Assembly (NCBI RefSeq): GCF_001620365.2 | Contig: NZ_LQMT02000004.1 | Location: 14,779 to 49,276, forward strand | Source of the DNA: Amycolatopsis keratiniphila subsp. keratiniphila | GTDB lineage: Bacteria > Actinomycetota > Actinomycetes > Mycobacteriales > Pseudonocardiaceae | Reading direction: 5' to 3' | Length of the DNA: 34,498 nt | Shown here: piece by piece, positions 1-8,306 of the stretch | How the letters are laid out: each line of letters opens with the position of its first letter | How positions within the stretch are numbered: the first letter of the stretch is position 1 | Notes under the pieces: generated by a model | Told to the model about the DNA's origin: nothing | Seen by the model: the letters and a program-made list of their open reading frames with translations, nothing else | The model's database searches: none | Translations under genes and position numbers: made by a program

Positions 1-21
1 TTCTTGCAACGGTTACAAGAA
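1..21. promoter_or_regulatory. Palindromic operator-like site upstream of the TetR gene
   Basis: A near-perfect 21-bp inverted repeat has half-sites TTCTTG(C)AAC and GTT(A)CAAGAA around a central G; only one base pair of the ten is mismatched. It lies 16 bp before the GTG start of the TetR-family gene, where autoregulatory TetR operators usually sit. A weak -35 like TTGCAA (4-9) and a -10 like TAAGCT (26-31) would place transcription start close to the GTG, so the mRNA may be leaderless; no Shine-Dalgarno sequence is visible. The dyad is seen; its role as operator is inferred. The window begins at its first base, so any gene on the other side cannot be seen. Confidence 0.6.
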
Positions 22-37
22 CCGCTAAGCTCACTGG

Positions 38-646
38 GTGGACCCGCGCAAGGAACGGACCATCGCCGCGCTCCTGCGCGCCGCGGACGAGGTCTTTCGA
101 GAACGCCCAGTCGACGACGTCACCGTCGAGGAGATCGCCGAGCGGGCGAACGTCGCGGTCGGCTCGCTCTACAACCATTTCGGCTCGAAGGCGGGCCTGC
201 ACGCGGCGGTGGTGGAGCGCGCGCTCCAGGCCGATCGCGAGTACATGGACCGCGCCTATGTCGCCGGCCGCACGCCGATCGAGCAGATCTACGCCGCGGC
301 CGACGAGTACCTGGCGTTCTATCTGGCCAACCCCGACTACTTCCGGATGCTGGCGTTCCCGCGCGAGCCCGGCGGGTACGCGGCCGGCCACGAACTCGCC
401 GAGCGGCTTGCCCGGTCGGTCGCCGAGCAGAACGCGCGGCTCGTGCGCGCCCTGCGGGAAGGCGCGGAGGCGGGCGACTTACGGGACATCGACGCCGAGG
501 AGGCCGCCACCGTGCTGTGGGCGGCGTGGAACGGCGTCATCAGTCTCGGCTGGCGGCCGGATGCCTTGCGGCGTGACGAAAAGCAGCTTCGCCGGCTGCT
601 CACCGTGGCCACGGAGATCGCCGCGAAAGGCCTGCTCGTGCGCTAG
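38..646 (+). CDS. TetR-family transcriptional regulator
   Basis: A 202-residue protein of normal TetR length. The N-terminal helix-turn-helix spans roughly residues 8-55 and contains the typical pattern VTVEEIAERANVAVGSLYNHF. The rest is the variable helical ligand-binding and dimerisation part, which gives no clue to the ligand. The GTG at 38 is chosen because it gives the usual short lead into the first helix. No ribosome binding site is visible, so translation may be leaderless. The gene ends 9 bp from the convergent GntR gene. Codon 148 (479-481) is TTA, very rare in this GC-rich DNA. The palindrome at 1-21 suggests autoregulation. The regulated target is not identifiable from the window. 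Confidence 0.88.
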   Translation: MDPRKERTIAALLRAADEVFRERPVDDVTVEEIAERANVAVGSLYNHFGSKAGLHAAVVERALQADREYMDRAYVAGRTPIEQIYAAADEYLAFYLANPDYFRMLAFPREPGGYAAGHELAERLARSVAEQNARLVRALREGAEAGDLRDIDAEEAATVLWAAWNGVISLGWRPDALRRDEKQLRRLLTVATEIAAKGLLVR

Positions 647-655
647 GACAAGGCG

Positions 656-1375
656 CTAGTCGGCCTGCGGGTCCCAGGTCAGCAGCCGGACCTTGCTGAC
701 GGTCTGGACGTGCTGTCGCATCGCGGTCGCCGCCGCCTTCGGCGCACCTTCCCGGATGGCCTCGGCGATCCTCTGGTGCTGGCTCAGCGAACGCCACGGC
801 CTGCCGGGCTGCCGCAGTGACTCGTTCCGGCTTTCCGCGATCTGCGTGTCGATCGAGCGCATGAACTCGGCGAGAAGGGCGTTCTTCGCGGCCGCGGTGA
901 TCGCTTCGTGGAACCGGCGGTCGCCTTCGGCGCCGTGTCCGCCGTCCTCGATCTCGGATTTCATGAACTCCAGCGCCGCGTCGATGGCGGCTAGATCCTC
1001 GTCGGTTCGCCGCAGCGCGGCCAGTTCCGCCAGCTTGGTCTCCATCGCTTCCCGTGCTTCGAGCACTTCCGGAAGACGGCTGCGGCGGGCGACCAGTTCG
1101 TCGACCGGTTCGACGTCGAGGTGATCGTTCCGCAGGTAGGTGCCACCACCGTGGCGTGACTCCAGTAGCCCCTGTACTTCCAGCACGACGATCGCCTGCT
1201 TGATCGACGCACGGCTGACCCCGAGCCGCTCGGCGAGATCGCGTTCGCTGGGGAGCTTGTCTCCCGCGTGCAGGCCGGACTCCTCGACGTGCGCCTTGAT
1301 CCGCTCGACGACCTGCTCGTAGAGCTTCGCCCGGTTCAACCGGCTCAACGCCTCCGGCACTCGGTCCCCTCCCAT
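656..1375 (-). CDS. FadR/FCD-type GntR regulator, probable regulator of the malonate genes
   Basis: A 239-residue protein with an N-terminal winged helix (about residues 15-80, containing KLPSERDLAERLGVSRASIK and a GGGTYLR wing) and a C-terminal FCD ligand domain. FCD landmarks are visible: the GDRRFHEAI stretch and the later LSQHQRIAEAI stretch, which carry histidines usual for metal or carboxylate binding. It is divergent from the MatC-like carrier, with repeated operator-like sites between them. In rhizobial mat operons a GntR protein (MatR) controls malonate uptake and activation; position and family suggest the same job here. The ligand (malonate or malonyl-CoA) is inference. An upstream start is possible, but ATG at 1375 fits the family. 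Confidence 0.88.
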   Translation of the reverse strand: MGGDRVPEALSRLNRAKLYEQVVERIKAHVEESGLHAGDKLPSERDLAERLGVSRASIKQAIVVLEVQGLLESRHGGGTYLRNDHLDVEPVDELVARRSRLPEVLEAREAMETKLAELAALRRTDEDLAAIDAALEFMKSEIEDGGHGAEGDRRFHEAITAAAKNALLAEFMRSIDTQIAESRNESLRQPGRPWRSLSQHQRIAEAIREGAPKAAATAMRQHVQTVSKVRLLTWDPQAD

Positions 1376-1384
1376 GACTGGACA

Positions 1385-1455
1385 AGTGGCTCAGCCAATT
1401 TACCACTCATCCCTTGACAGGGTGAGCCACTCGCAGGGAAAGTGGCTCAGCCACT
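1385..1455. promoter_or_regulatory. Repeated GntR operator-like sites between the regulator and the malonate carrier
   Basis: AGTGGCTCAGCCACT at 1441-1455 is a perfect inverted repeat around a central C. AGTGGCTCAGCCAAT at 1385-1399 is the same site with one change. A further half-like copy, GGTGAGCCACTCG, lies at 1421-1433. A consensus-like TTGACA (1414-1419) lies between them and could be the -35 of the rightward promoter. Multiple short symmetrical boxes in a divergent regulator/target gap are typical of FadR-type GntR operators. The repeats are seen; binding by the adjacent GntR protein is inferred. Confidence 0.75.
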
Positions 1456-1506
1456 AGTCCACTCGGCCACTCGCCAGGGGGCTTCCCGCCGTCAAGGAGG
1501 ACGGTC

Positions 1507-2784
1507 ATGTCCGCCCAGCTGATCTCGATCCTCGTCCTCGTGGTGATCTTCGCGCTCGCCACGACCCGCTCGATCAACATGGGGGCGCTCGCCTTCGCCG
1601 GCGCGTTCCTCGTCGGCACCCTCGCCGGTGGACTGGACACCGACGGCATCTTCGCCGGCTTCCCCGGCGACATCTTCGTGGTGCTGGTGGGGGTCACCTA
1701 TCTGTTCGCCATCGCCAGGGCCAACGGCACCACCGACTGGCTCGTGGCCGCGGCCGTCCGGCTGGTCGGCGGCCGGATCGCGCTCATCCCGTGGGTGATG
1801 TTCGTGGTCACCGGCGCGCTGACCGCGATCGGCGCGGTGAGCCCGGCGGCCTGCGCGATCGTCGCGCCGATCGCACTCGGTTTCGCCGCCCGCTACAAGA
1901 TCAGCCCGCTGCTCATGGGCGCGATGGTGGTGCACGGCGCGCAAGGCGGCGGATTCTCGCCGATCAGCGTCTACGGCTCGATCGTCAACGGGATCGTCGA
2001 ACGCAACCACATCGCCGGCAGCCCCGTGGTGCTGTTCTTCGCGAGCCTGGGCATGAACCTCGCCATCGCGGGCGTCCTCTTCGTCGTCCTCGGCGGGACC
2101 AAACTGCGGCGCCGCCAGCTCGTGACGGCGGGCGCCGGCGGAGCCGGGACCGACGAGGAACCGCTGCCGCACGAACAACGCATTCCCTTGGACGGCCCCA
2201 AGATCGTGACGCTGACCGGGCTGGTCGCGCTCGTCGTCGGGACCCTGGTGTTCGACCTCGACCCCGGGCTGACCGCGATCACCGTCGCCGTCCTGCTGAG
2301 CGTCGCGTGGCCCAAGACCAGCCGTTCCGCGGTCTCCGAGATCACCTGGCCGACGGTGCTGCTGATCTGCGGCGTGCTGACCTACGTGGCGGTGCTGAAG
2401 GAGATCGGCACCATCGACTACGTCGGCAACGCGGTCACCACCGTGGGAATCCCGCTCCTCGCGGCGCTTCTCCTTTGCTACATCGGCGGTGTCGTCTCCG
2501 CGTTCGCGTCTTCGGTCGGGCTGATGGGCGCGCTCATCCCGCTCGCCGTCCCGTTCCTGGCGCAGGGCACGATCGGGCCGGTCGGCATGATCGCCGCCCT
2601 CGCGGTTTCGGCGACGATGGTGGACGTCAGTCCCTTCTCCACCAACGGTGCGCTCGTCCTCGCCAACGCGAAGGACGTCGACCGCGACAAGTTCTTCAAA
2701 CAACTTCTGGTCTACGGGGCGCTCGTGGTGGCCATCGTGCCGCTGATCGCCTGGCTCGTGTTCGTCGTGCCCAACTGGGGCTGA
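1507..2784 (+). CDS. matC: MatC-like malonate/dicarboxylate carrier
   Basis: A 425-residue, very hydrophobic membrane protein with about 11-12 predicted helices and no signal peptide. The N-terminal part (LVVIFALATTRSINMGALAF, then PGDIFVVLVGVTYLFAIA) matches the MatC N-terminal domain of dicarboxylate carriers; a glycine-rich GAQGGGFSPISVYGSI region follows near residues 140-160. A strong AAGGAGG lies 6 bp before the ATG at 1507. The gene is followed 11 bp later by a malonyl-CoA synthetase-like gene, which supports malonate as substrate, as in mat operons. A different C3-C4 dicarboxylate cannot be excluded. Regulation is probably by the divergent GntR protein through the sites at 1385-1455. 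Confidence 0.8.
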   Translation: MSAQLISILVLVVIFALATTRSINMGALAFAGAFLVGTLAGGLDTDGIFAGFPGDIFVVLVGVTYLFAIARANGTTDWLVAAAVRLVGGRIALIPWVMFVVTGALTAIGAVSPAACAIVAPIALGFAARYKISPLLMGAMVVHGAQGGGFSPISVYGSIVNGIVERNHIAGSPVVLFFASLGMNLAIAGVLFVVLGGTKLRRRQLVTAGAGGAGTDEEPLPHEQRIPLDGPKIVTLTGLVALVVGTLVFDLDPGLTAITVAVLLSVAWPKTSRSAVSEITWPTVLLICGVLTYVAVLKEIGTIDYVGNAVTTVGIPLLAALLLCYIGGVVSAFASSVGLMGALIPLAVPFLAQGTIGPVGMIAALAVSATMVDVSPFSTNGALVLANAKDVDRDKFFKQLLVYGALVVAIVPLIAWLVFVVPNWG

Positions 2785-2795
2785 GGAGGAGATCC

Positions 2796-4211
2796 ATGCT
2801 GTCCGGACTGACCGCCGGGAACGACCGCGTCGCCCTGCGCTTCGGTGACGAATCCCTGACCTACGGCGAACTCGCGTCCGTCGCGGGGCCGATCGCCGCC
2901 GGACTCGCGGGCCGCACGCGGGTCGCGGTGTGGGCGACGCCGACGCTGCGGACCTGTGTCGCGATCGTGGCCGCGCTGACCGCCGGAGTCCCGGTGGTGC
3001 CGATCAACCCGAAGGCCGGATCGCGCGAACTGGCGCATATCGTCGCCGACAGCGCGCCGGATCTCGTGCTGGCCAAGCCGGATGCCGCCTTGCCACCGGA
3101 ACTCGGGGCGCTGCACCGGGTTCCGGTCGAGCTGGACGTCTCGGGCACGCCGTGGCGAGGCGGCGAACCGGACCCGGAGGCTCCGGCGTTCGTCATCTAC
3201 ACGTCGGGCACCACCGGGCCACCGAAGGGAGTCCTGCTCCCGCGTCGCGCGGTGGCGTCGAATCTCGACGCGCTCGCGGAGATCTGGGACTGGACCGGGG
3301 CCGACGTCCTCGTGCACGCCCTCCCGCTCTTCCATGTGCACGGCCTGATCCTGGGCGTGGTCGGCCCGCTGCGGCGGGGCGGCTCGCTGCGCCACCTCGG
3401 GCGGTTCTCGAGTGAGGCCGCCGCGAAGGAACTCGCCGGGGACGGGACGATGCTCTTCGGCGTCCCGACGATGTATCACCGGCTGGCGGCCGATTGCGAG
3501 GCCGATCCCGTGCTGGCCGCCGGGGTGGGCGCGGCGCGGCTGCTCGTCTCGGGCTCGGCGGCCCTGCCCGCGACCGACCACGAGCGGATCACCGCCGCGA
3601 CCGGGCAACGCGTCGTCGAACGCTATGGCATGACCGAGACGCTGATGAACTGCGGTGTCCGCGCCACGGGGGACCGGCGGCCCGGCGCGGTCGGCCCGCC
3701 GGTGCCCGGGGTCGAACTGAGGCTGGTCGACGACGCCGGGGAGCCACTCGACGGCGAGACGGTCGGCGAGATCGAGGTCCGCGGCCCGAACCTGTTCCTC
3801 GGCTACCTGAACCGGCCCGACGCCACGGAAGCCGCGCTGCACGACGGATGGTTCAAGACCGGCGACATGGCGATCCGCGATCCGGACGGCTACGTGCGCA
3901 TCGTCGGTCGCCGGGCCACCGACCTGATCAAGAGCGGCGGCTACAAGATCGGCGCGGGCGAGATCGAGAACGCGCTCCTGGAACATCCGGGGGTCGCCGA
4001 AGCGGCCGTCACCGGGGAACCCGACGACGACCTCGGCGAGCGCATCGTGGCCTGGATCGTCCCCGCCGCGGACAAACCGACTGCGGCCGAACTCGCCGAC
4101 CACGTCGCCGGACTGCTGTCACCGCACAAGCGGCCGCGGGTGGTGCACTACCTGGAAGCGTTGCCCCGCAACGAGATGGGCAAGGTCCTCAAGCGGGCGC
4201 TCCATGACTGA
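2796..4211 (+). CDS. matB: MatB-like malonyl-CoA synthetase (acyl-CoA ligase)
   Basis: A 471-residue adenylate-forming enzyme, the usual length for actinobacterial MatB. Visible motifs are the phosphate loop VIYTSGTTGPPKGVLL (near residue 133), YGMTETLMN, the hinge-preceding GWFKTGDMA, and the C-terminal RNEMGKVLKR with its catalytic lysine. These show ATP-dependent CoA-thioester formation. The choice of malonate rests on the adjacent MatC-like carrier and the overall likeness to MatB; methylmalonate or another short diacid is possible. GAGGAGGA lies just before the ATG. The gene overlaps the following carboxyltransferase by 8 bp, so the two are probably translationally coupled. The product would act in the cytoplasm to make malonyl-CoA from imported malonate. 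Confidence 0.85.
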   Translation: MLSGLTAGNDRVALRFGDESLTYGELASVAGPIAAGLAGRTRVAVWATPTLRTCVAIVAALTAGVPVVPINPKAGSRELAHIVADSAPDLVLAKPDAALPPELGALHRVPVELDVSGTPWRGGEPDPEAPAFVIYTSGTTGPPKGVLLPRRAVASNLDALAEIWDWTGADVLVHALPLFHVHGLILGVVGPLRRGGSLRHLGRFSSEAAAKELAGDGTMLFGVPTMYHRLAADCEADPVLAAGVGAARLLVSGSAALPATDHERITAATGQRVVERYGMTETLMNCGVRATGDRRPGAVGPPVPGVELRLVDDAGEPLDGETVGEIEVRGPNLFLGYLNRPDATEAALHDGWFKTGDMAIRDPDGYVRIVGRRATDLIKSGGYKIGAGEIENALLEHPGVAEAAVTGEPDDDLGERIVAWIVPAADKPTAAELADHVAGLLSPHKRPRVVHYLEALPRNEMGKVLKRALHD

Positions 4212-5460
4212 CCCGCTGGGCTGGGCCGGTTACGCCGATTCCCTGGCGCGCGCCAGGGACCGCACGGGCACGGACGAGTCGGTCGTCTGGGAACGCGCGA
4301 AGTTCGGCGGCCACGAGGCCGTGACGATCCGCTTCGAGTTCGGCTTCCTCGGCGGCTCGGTCGGCACCGGCACCGGCGCGCTGCTCGAAGAAGCGCTCGA
4401 TCAGGCCCGTTCACACCGGCTGCCGGTCGTTTCGCTGCTGTCCACGGGCGGCACGCGGATGCAGGAAGGCGTTCCCGCGCTCCGGCAACTGCAACGGATC
4501 GCGCGTGGTCTCGCGCGGTTGCGGGAAGCGGGCCTGCCGCACGTCACCGTCGCGCGGCACCCGACCACCGGGGGCGTGTGGGCCTCCCTCGGCGCCGACG
4601 CCGATGTCGTGCTCGCCGTGCCCGGCGCCCAGGTGGGCTTCGCCGGACGCCGGGTGCGGCCGCGGCGGTACGCCGACGATCCCGCCTACACGGCGGAGAG
4701 CCAGTACGCGGCCGGATATGTCGACGAACTGGTGGCCGAGGGCGCGATCGCCGATCGGCTGGAGATCTGGCTCGGTCTGCTGTCCGGCGGTTCCCGGAAC
4801 CATCCGGCGGAGCTGCCCCGCGCGCTCGGTGCCCTCGATGCCGCGCCGGACGGCTGGCGTGCCGTCCAGCGCGCCCGGTCGGCGGACCGGCCCCGCGCGG
4901 ACGCTTACCTCGACGACTACTTCGACACCCGCGTCACCCTCCGCGGTGGCGTCGACGACGGTGCCGTCTGCGGGATCGGCAGCCGGGGCGGACGTGCCAT
5001 CGCGTTCGCGGCGCAGACCGGGACGGCGACCACCCCCGGCGGTTTCCGCTCGGCGACCCGGCTGATCCGTCTCGCCGACCGGCTGGCGCTGCCGGTGCTG
5101 ACGCTCGTGGACACCCCGGGCGCGGCCGCCGATCCGGCCGCGGAGACCGACGGCGCCGGGAACGCGATCGCCGAACTGTTCGGCACCATCGCGACGGCGG
5201 AGGTGCCGATCACTACCCTGGTGATCGGTGAAGGGGGATCGGGCGGCGCGCTCGCCTTCTGCTCGGCGGACCGGATCTGGCTCACCCCGGACGCCTGTTT
5301 CTCCGTCATCGCCCCGGAACTGGCGGCCGGGATCCTCAAACGGGGGCCCGAAGACGTCCCCGCCCTCGCCGGCGCGCTGAAGCCACGCCCCGAAGATCTG
5401 CTCGCCCTCGGTGCCATCGACGGCATCGCGGGACCGGAACCGGTCACCTTTACGAGATAA
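4204..5460 (+). CDS. Fused AccD/AccA-type carboxyltransferase
   Basis: A 418-residue protein holding both halves of an acetyl-CoA carboxylase-type carboxyltransferase. The N-terminal half (about 30-190) resembles AccD: GFLGGSVGTGTGALLEEA, STGGTRMQEGVPAL and PTTGGVWASLGADADVV. The C-terminal half (about 215-410) resembles AccA: LVDTPGAAADPAAETDGAGN and VIGEGGSGGALAF. The AccD zinc finger is absent. It overlaps the malonyl-CoA synthetase by 8 bp. No malonyl-CoA decarboxylase, biotin carboxylase or biotin carrier lies nearby. Run in reverse with a biotin carrier encoded elsewhere, it could turn malonyl-CoA into acetyl-CoA, replacing MatA; equally it may serve normal carboxylation or resemble the biotin-independent malonate decarboxylase subunits. 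The exact reaction is inference. Confidence 0.8.
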   Translation: MTDPLGWAGYADSLARARDRTGTDESVVWERAKFGGHEAVTIRFEFGFLGGSVGTGTGALLEEALDQARSHRLPVVSLLSTGGTRMQEGVPALRQLQRIARGLARLREAGLPHVTVARHPTTGGVWASLGADADVVLAVPGAQVGFAGRRVRPRRYADDPAYTAESQYAAGYVDELVAEGAIADRLEIWLGLLSGGSRNHPAELPRALGALDAAPDGWRAVQRARSADRPRADAYLDDYFDTRVTLRGGVDDGAVCGIGSRGGRAIAFAAQTGTATTPGGFRSATRLIRLADRLALPVLTLVDTPGAAADPAAETDGAGNAIAELFGTIATAEVPITTLVIGEGGSGGALAFCSADRIWLTPDACFSVIAPELAAGILKRGPEDVPALAGALKPRPEDLLALGAIDGIAGPEPVTFTR

Positions 5461-5470
5461 GGGGTTCGAC

Positions 5471-6292
5471 ATGTTCAAGCGGATATCCGCCGCGGTGCTC
5501 GCCGCGGCCTCGGTCGCTCTTCTGGCCACCCCGCCCGCGCAGGCGGTCGCGCCTGCCCGCTACGTCGCCATGGGCAGTTCCTTCGCAGCGGGCCCGGGAA
5601 TTCCGCCACAGCAGCCCGGGACCCCGGCGGCGTGCGGACGTTCGACGAAGAACTACGCGAGTCTCGTCGCAGGGTCACGCGGTCTCGCCCTCACCGACGT
5701 CACCTGCAGCGGGGCGACGACGGCGAACATCCTCACCACTGGACAGGCCGGGCAACCACCGCAGATCGAGGCCGTCACCAAGGACACCCGGCTCGTGACG
5801 ATCACCATCGGCGGCAACGACGTCGGCTACGTCGGGAGCCTGTTCACCTACGGCTGCCAGAACACCGGCGGCGCGAACTGCGGCCAGGTCGACCGGAACG
5901 CCGTCCGCGCGGCGCTCACCACGGTGCACGAGAAGATCGGCGCCGTCATCGCGGCGGTCCATCGGCGCGCGCCGCGGGCACGGGTGCTGGTCGTCGACTA
6001 CCTGACGATCGTTCCCGGTGAAAGGCCCGCCTGCGACGGTGTTCCGCTGACGCCGGAGCAGCTCGTCTTCGAACGCGAGGTGGCGGGCCGGCTTGCGGCG
6101 GCGACCCGGCGGGCAGCTCGCGCCGAGCGGGCCACCCTGATCCCGGCGGCCGCGGCCAGCGCCGATCACGACGCCTGCGCGGCCGTCCCGTGGATGGAGC
6201 GTTACTCGACCACGCAGGGACGCGTGCCGTACCACCCGAACGAGGCCGGGATGACGGCCGTCGCGGACCTGATCACGGCACGGCTGCGGTAG
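5471..6292 (+). CDS. Secreted SGNH/GDSL-family hydrolase
   Basis: A 273-residue protein with a Sec signal peptide (basic FKR, hydrophobic core, cut after PPAQA near residue 25). Block I reads MGSSFAAGPG, in which the usual GDS is GSS, with Ser37 the likely nucleophile. Block III is TIGGNDVGY, and YHPNEAG near the C-terminus supplies the catalytic histidine. Several cysteines fit disulfides seen in secreted actinobacterial lipases and esterases of this family. AAGGGG lies 6 bp before the ATG at 5471, which decides the start. It follows the carboxyltransferase by 10 bp and may be co-transcribed, but its job is extracellular ester hydrolysis of unknown substrate. Its 3' end overlaps the convergent AraC-type gene by 20 bp. 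Confidence 0.88.
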   Translation: MFKRISAAVLAAASVALLATPPAQAVAPARYVAMGSSFAAGPGIPPQQPGTPAACGRSTKNYASLVAGSRGLALTDVTCSGATTANILTTGQAGQPPQIEAVTKDTRLVTITIGGNDVGYVGSLFTYGCQNTGGANCGQVDRNAVRAALTTVHEKIGAVIAAVHRRAPRARVLVVDYLTIVPGERPACDGVPLTPEQLVFEREVAGRLAAATRRAARAERATLIPAAAASADHDACAAVPWMERYSTTQGRVPYHPNEAGMTAVADLITARLR

Positions 6293-7205
6293 CGGCGCGG
6301 AAGGTGCGGCGGTAGCTGTCCGGCGGCACGCCGACCGTCCGGTTGAAATGCCGCCGCAAGGTCGCGGCGGTACCCATCCCGGTGGCCTCCGCGATCAGGT
6401 CGATGCTGTCGTCGGTCCGCTCCAGGAGTTCCTGCGCGCGGCGGATGCGCTGGGTCAGCAGCCAGCGCAGCGGCGTCGTCCCGGTCGCCGACCGGAAATG
6501 CCGGGCCAGGTTGCGGGAACTCATGTTGGCCTGCCGGGCGAGGTCCTCGACGGTCAGCGGCCGGTCCAGCCGCTCGGTGACCCAGGGGAGCAGCCCGCCG
6601 AGCGGATGGTCGTCCTGGTCGGGTACCGGGGTGGTGACGAACTGGGCCTGCCCGCCCGCGCGGTGCGGCGGCACGACCAGACGGCGGGCGACGGTGTTCG
6701 CGACCGCCGAACCGTGGTCGCGGCGGACCAGGTGCAGGCACAGGTCCATCGCGGCGGCCTTGCCCGCCGAGGTCAGCACGCTGCCGTTGTCGACGTAGAG
6801 GACGCCGGGATCGACCTCGACCGCGGGATACCGGGCGGCGAGGACGTCGGTGTGCGCCCAATGCGTCGTCGCGCGGCGGCCGTCGAGCAGGCCGGCGGCC
6901 GCCAGGACGAACGCGCCCGTGCACAGGGAGGCGACCCGCGCGCCCGCATCGTGGGCGGCACGCACGGCCTCGACCAGGTCCGCGGGCGGATCGGTGTCGA
7001 TGTCTGCCCAGCCGGGGACGATGACGGTATGGGCACGCGCGAGGCGTTCGAGCCCGTGATCCGGTTCGAGCAGGAAGCGTCCGACCTTCACCGCTTCCGA
7101 GCCGTAGACCCCGAATTCGTACAGGCCCGTGTCGAAGACCTCGTGCGCGATGGACAGCTCGAACTGCAGCATGCCGTCCGTGGCGGCGAGGGCGACCGTA
7201 CTCAT
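6273..7205 (-). CDS. DJ-1/PfpI plus AraC-type regulator (GlxA/FtrA-like)
   Basis: About 310 residues with two domains. The N-terminal half is a DJ-1/PfpI class I glutamine-amidotransferase-like fold, with the elbow ASLCTGAFVLAAAGLLDG holding the conserved cysteine and HWAHTD after it. The C-terminal half (about 205-305) is an AraC double helix-turn-helix, with LARQANMSSRNLARHF and the ending RRHFNRTVGVPPDSYRRTF. This layout is typical of GlxA-like regulators, whose N-terminal domain is normally a non-enzymatic ligand sensor. ATG 7205 is chosen because it begins the conserved domain; ATG 7223 is an alternative, and neither has a clear ribosome binding site. The gene is divergent from the reductase at 7305, which may be its target. 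Confidence 0.87.
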   Translation of the reverse strand: MSTVALAATDGMLQFELSIAHEVFDTGLYEFGVYGSEAVKVGRFLLEPDHGLERLARAHTVIVPGWADIDTDPPADLVEAVRAAHDAGARVASLCTGAFVLAAAGLLDGRRATTHWAHTDVLAARYPAVEVDPGVLYVDNGSVLTSAGKAAAMDLCLHLVRRDHGSAVANTVARRLVVPPHRAGGQAQFVTTPVPDQDDHPLGGLLPWVTERLDRPLTVEDLARQANMSSRNLARHFRSATGTTPLRWLLTQRIRRAQELLERTDDSIDLIAEATGMGTAATLRRHFNRTVGVPPDSYRRTFRAATAAVP

Positions 7206-7239
7206 GTCCGAAAGTGTACGCATGATGGCATTCCGGACA
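7205..7239. promoter_or_regulatory. Inverted repeat in the AraC/oxidoreductase divergent gap
   Basis: TGTCCG (7205-7210) and CGGACA (7234-7239) form an inverted repeat, flanked inside by AA and TT. It overlaps the start of the AraC-type gene and lies about 65 bp before the divergent reductase gene. It could be the binding site of the AraC-type regulator. With 6-bp arms this may be chance, so the call is tentative. Confidence 0.3.
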
Positions 7240-7304
7240 CTGTCGATCGGCGTCCTCCGCCGACAGGATGGTCCACAGTGGATCAACCGAGGGCAGGAGA
7301 AACC

Positions 7305-8306
7305 ATGGGTACGTACGACATCGCGGTGTTCGGGGCCTACGGGCACACCGGGCGGTTCGTGGTGGCGGATTTGCGCGAGCGCGGCTTCGGCGTTGTCGCC
7401 GTCGGTCGCGACGAGGCCAAACTGCGCGACCTGCCTTGGTCCGACGTCGAGATCCGCCGGGCTTCGGTCGACGATCCGGCTTCGCTCGACCGCGCGTTCG
7501 TGGGCGCGGACGCGGTGATCAACGCCGCCGGGCCGTTCGCGGACACCGCCGCGCCGGTGATCGAAGCAGCGCTGCGGGCAGGCGTCCCGTATCTGGACGT
7601 GGCGGCGGAACTCGAAGCGAACATGGACACCTTCGCGGACTTCGCCGACCGTGCCGGGAGAGCGACGGTGGTCCCGGCGATGGCGTTCTTCGGCGGGCTC
7701 GGCGACCTGATGGTCACCGCCGCCATGGGTGAGTGGACTTCAGCGGACGAAGCGCATATCGCCTACGCGCTGAGCAGCTGGCATCCGACGGAGGGGACCC
7801 GTGCGGCGGGCAAGGTCTCGCGGGAACGGCGCGACGGCAAGCGGATCCGGTTCGCCGGCGGCCGCATCGAACGCCGCGAGGACGCGCTGCCGGAGCTGGA
7901 CTGGGACTTCCCCGCGCCGCTCGGGACCCGTGCCGTGCTGGGCGAGTTCACGATGGCCGACGTCGTCACCGTGCCGAGTCACCTCGACATCCCCGAAGTG
8001 ACCACGTACATGACCGTGGACGCGGCGCGCGAGGTGGTGACGCCCGAGACGCCCGCGCCTCCCTCCGACGGCCCGTCCTCGCAGGAGTTCGTGGTCGACG
8101 TCGTCGTGCGGTCCGGTGGGGAGGAACGGCGGATCGTCGCGCGGGGCCAGGACATCTACGCGATCACGGCGCCGCTGGTGGTGGAGGCCGTCCAGCGCGT
8201 GCTCGACGGACGGGTCAAGGCGACGGGGGTCGTGTCGGCGGGCGAGATCTTCGACGCGCCCGATTTCCTGGCCGCGCTGGCACCGCGGATCACGGTCACC
8301 GGCTGA
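7305..8306 (+). CDS. Saccharopine-dehydrogenase-like NAD(P)-dependent oxidoreductase
   Basis: A 333-residue protein with an N-terminal Rossmann fold: YDIAVFGAYGHTGRFVVADL carries a GxxGxTG nucleotide-binding loop, followed by VINAAGPFADTAAPVIEAAL and YLDVAAELEA, all typical of the saccharopine dehydrogenase NADP-binding family and the related trans-acting enoyl reductases. The C-terminal half is less conserved and gives no substrate. AGGAGA (7295-7300) before ATG 7305 supports the start. It is divergent from the AraC-type regulator, so the pair may form a regulator/target unit. Its end overlaps the convergent VanY-like gene by 11 bp. True saccharopine dehydrogenase activity is unlikely to be what it does; the family is broad and the reaction is unknown. 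Confidence 0.82.
   Translation: MGTYDIAVFGAYGHTGRFVVADLRERGFGVVAVGRDEAKLRDLPWSDVEIRRASVDDPASLDRAFVGADAVINAAGPFADTAAPVIEAALRAGVPYLDVAAELEANMDTFADFADRAGRATVVPAMAFFGGLGDLMVTAAMGEWTSADEAHIAYALSSWHPTEGTRAAGKVSRERRDGKRIRFAGGRIERREDALPELDWDFPAPLGTRAVLGEFTMADVVTVPSHLDIPEVTTYMTVDAAREVVTPETPAPPSDGPSSQEFVVDVVVRSGGEERRIVARGQDIYAITAPLVVEAVQRVLDGRVKATGVVSAGEIFDAPDFLAALAPRITVTG

Noticed and set aside
1492..4103. Long minus-strand frames opposite the MatC- and MatB-like genes
   Set aside because: Low-complexity, charge-rich translations without motifs; the plus-strand genes have clear family signatures and ribosome binding sites.
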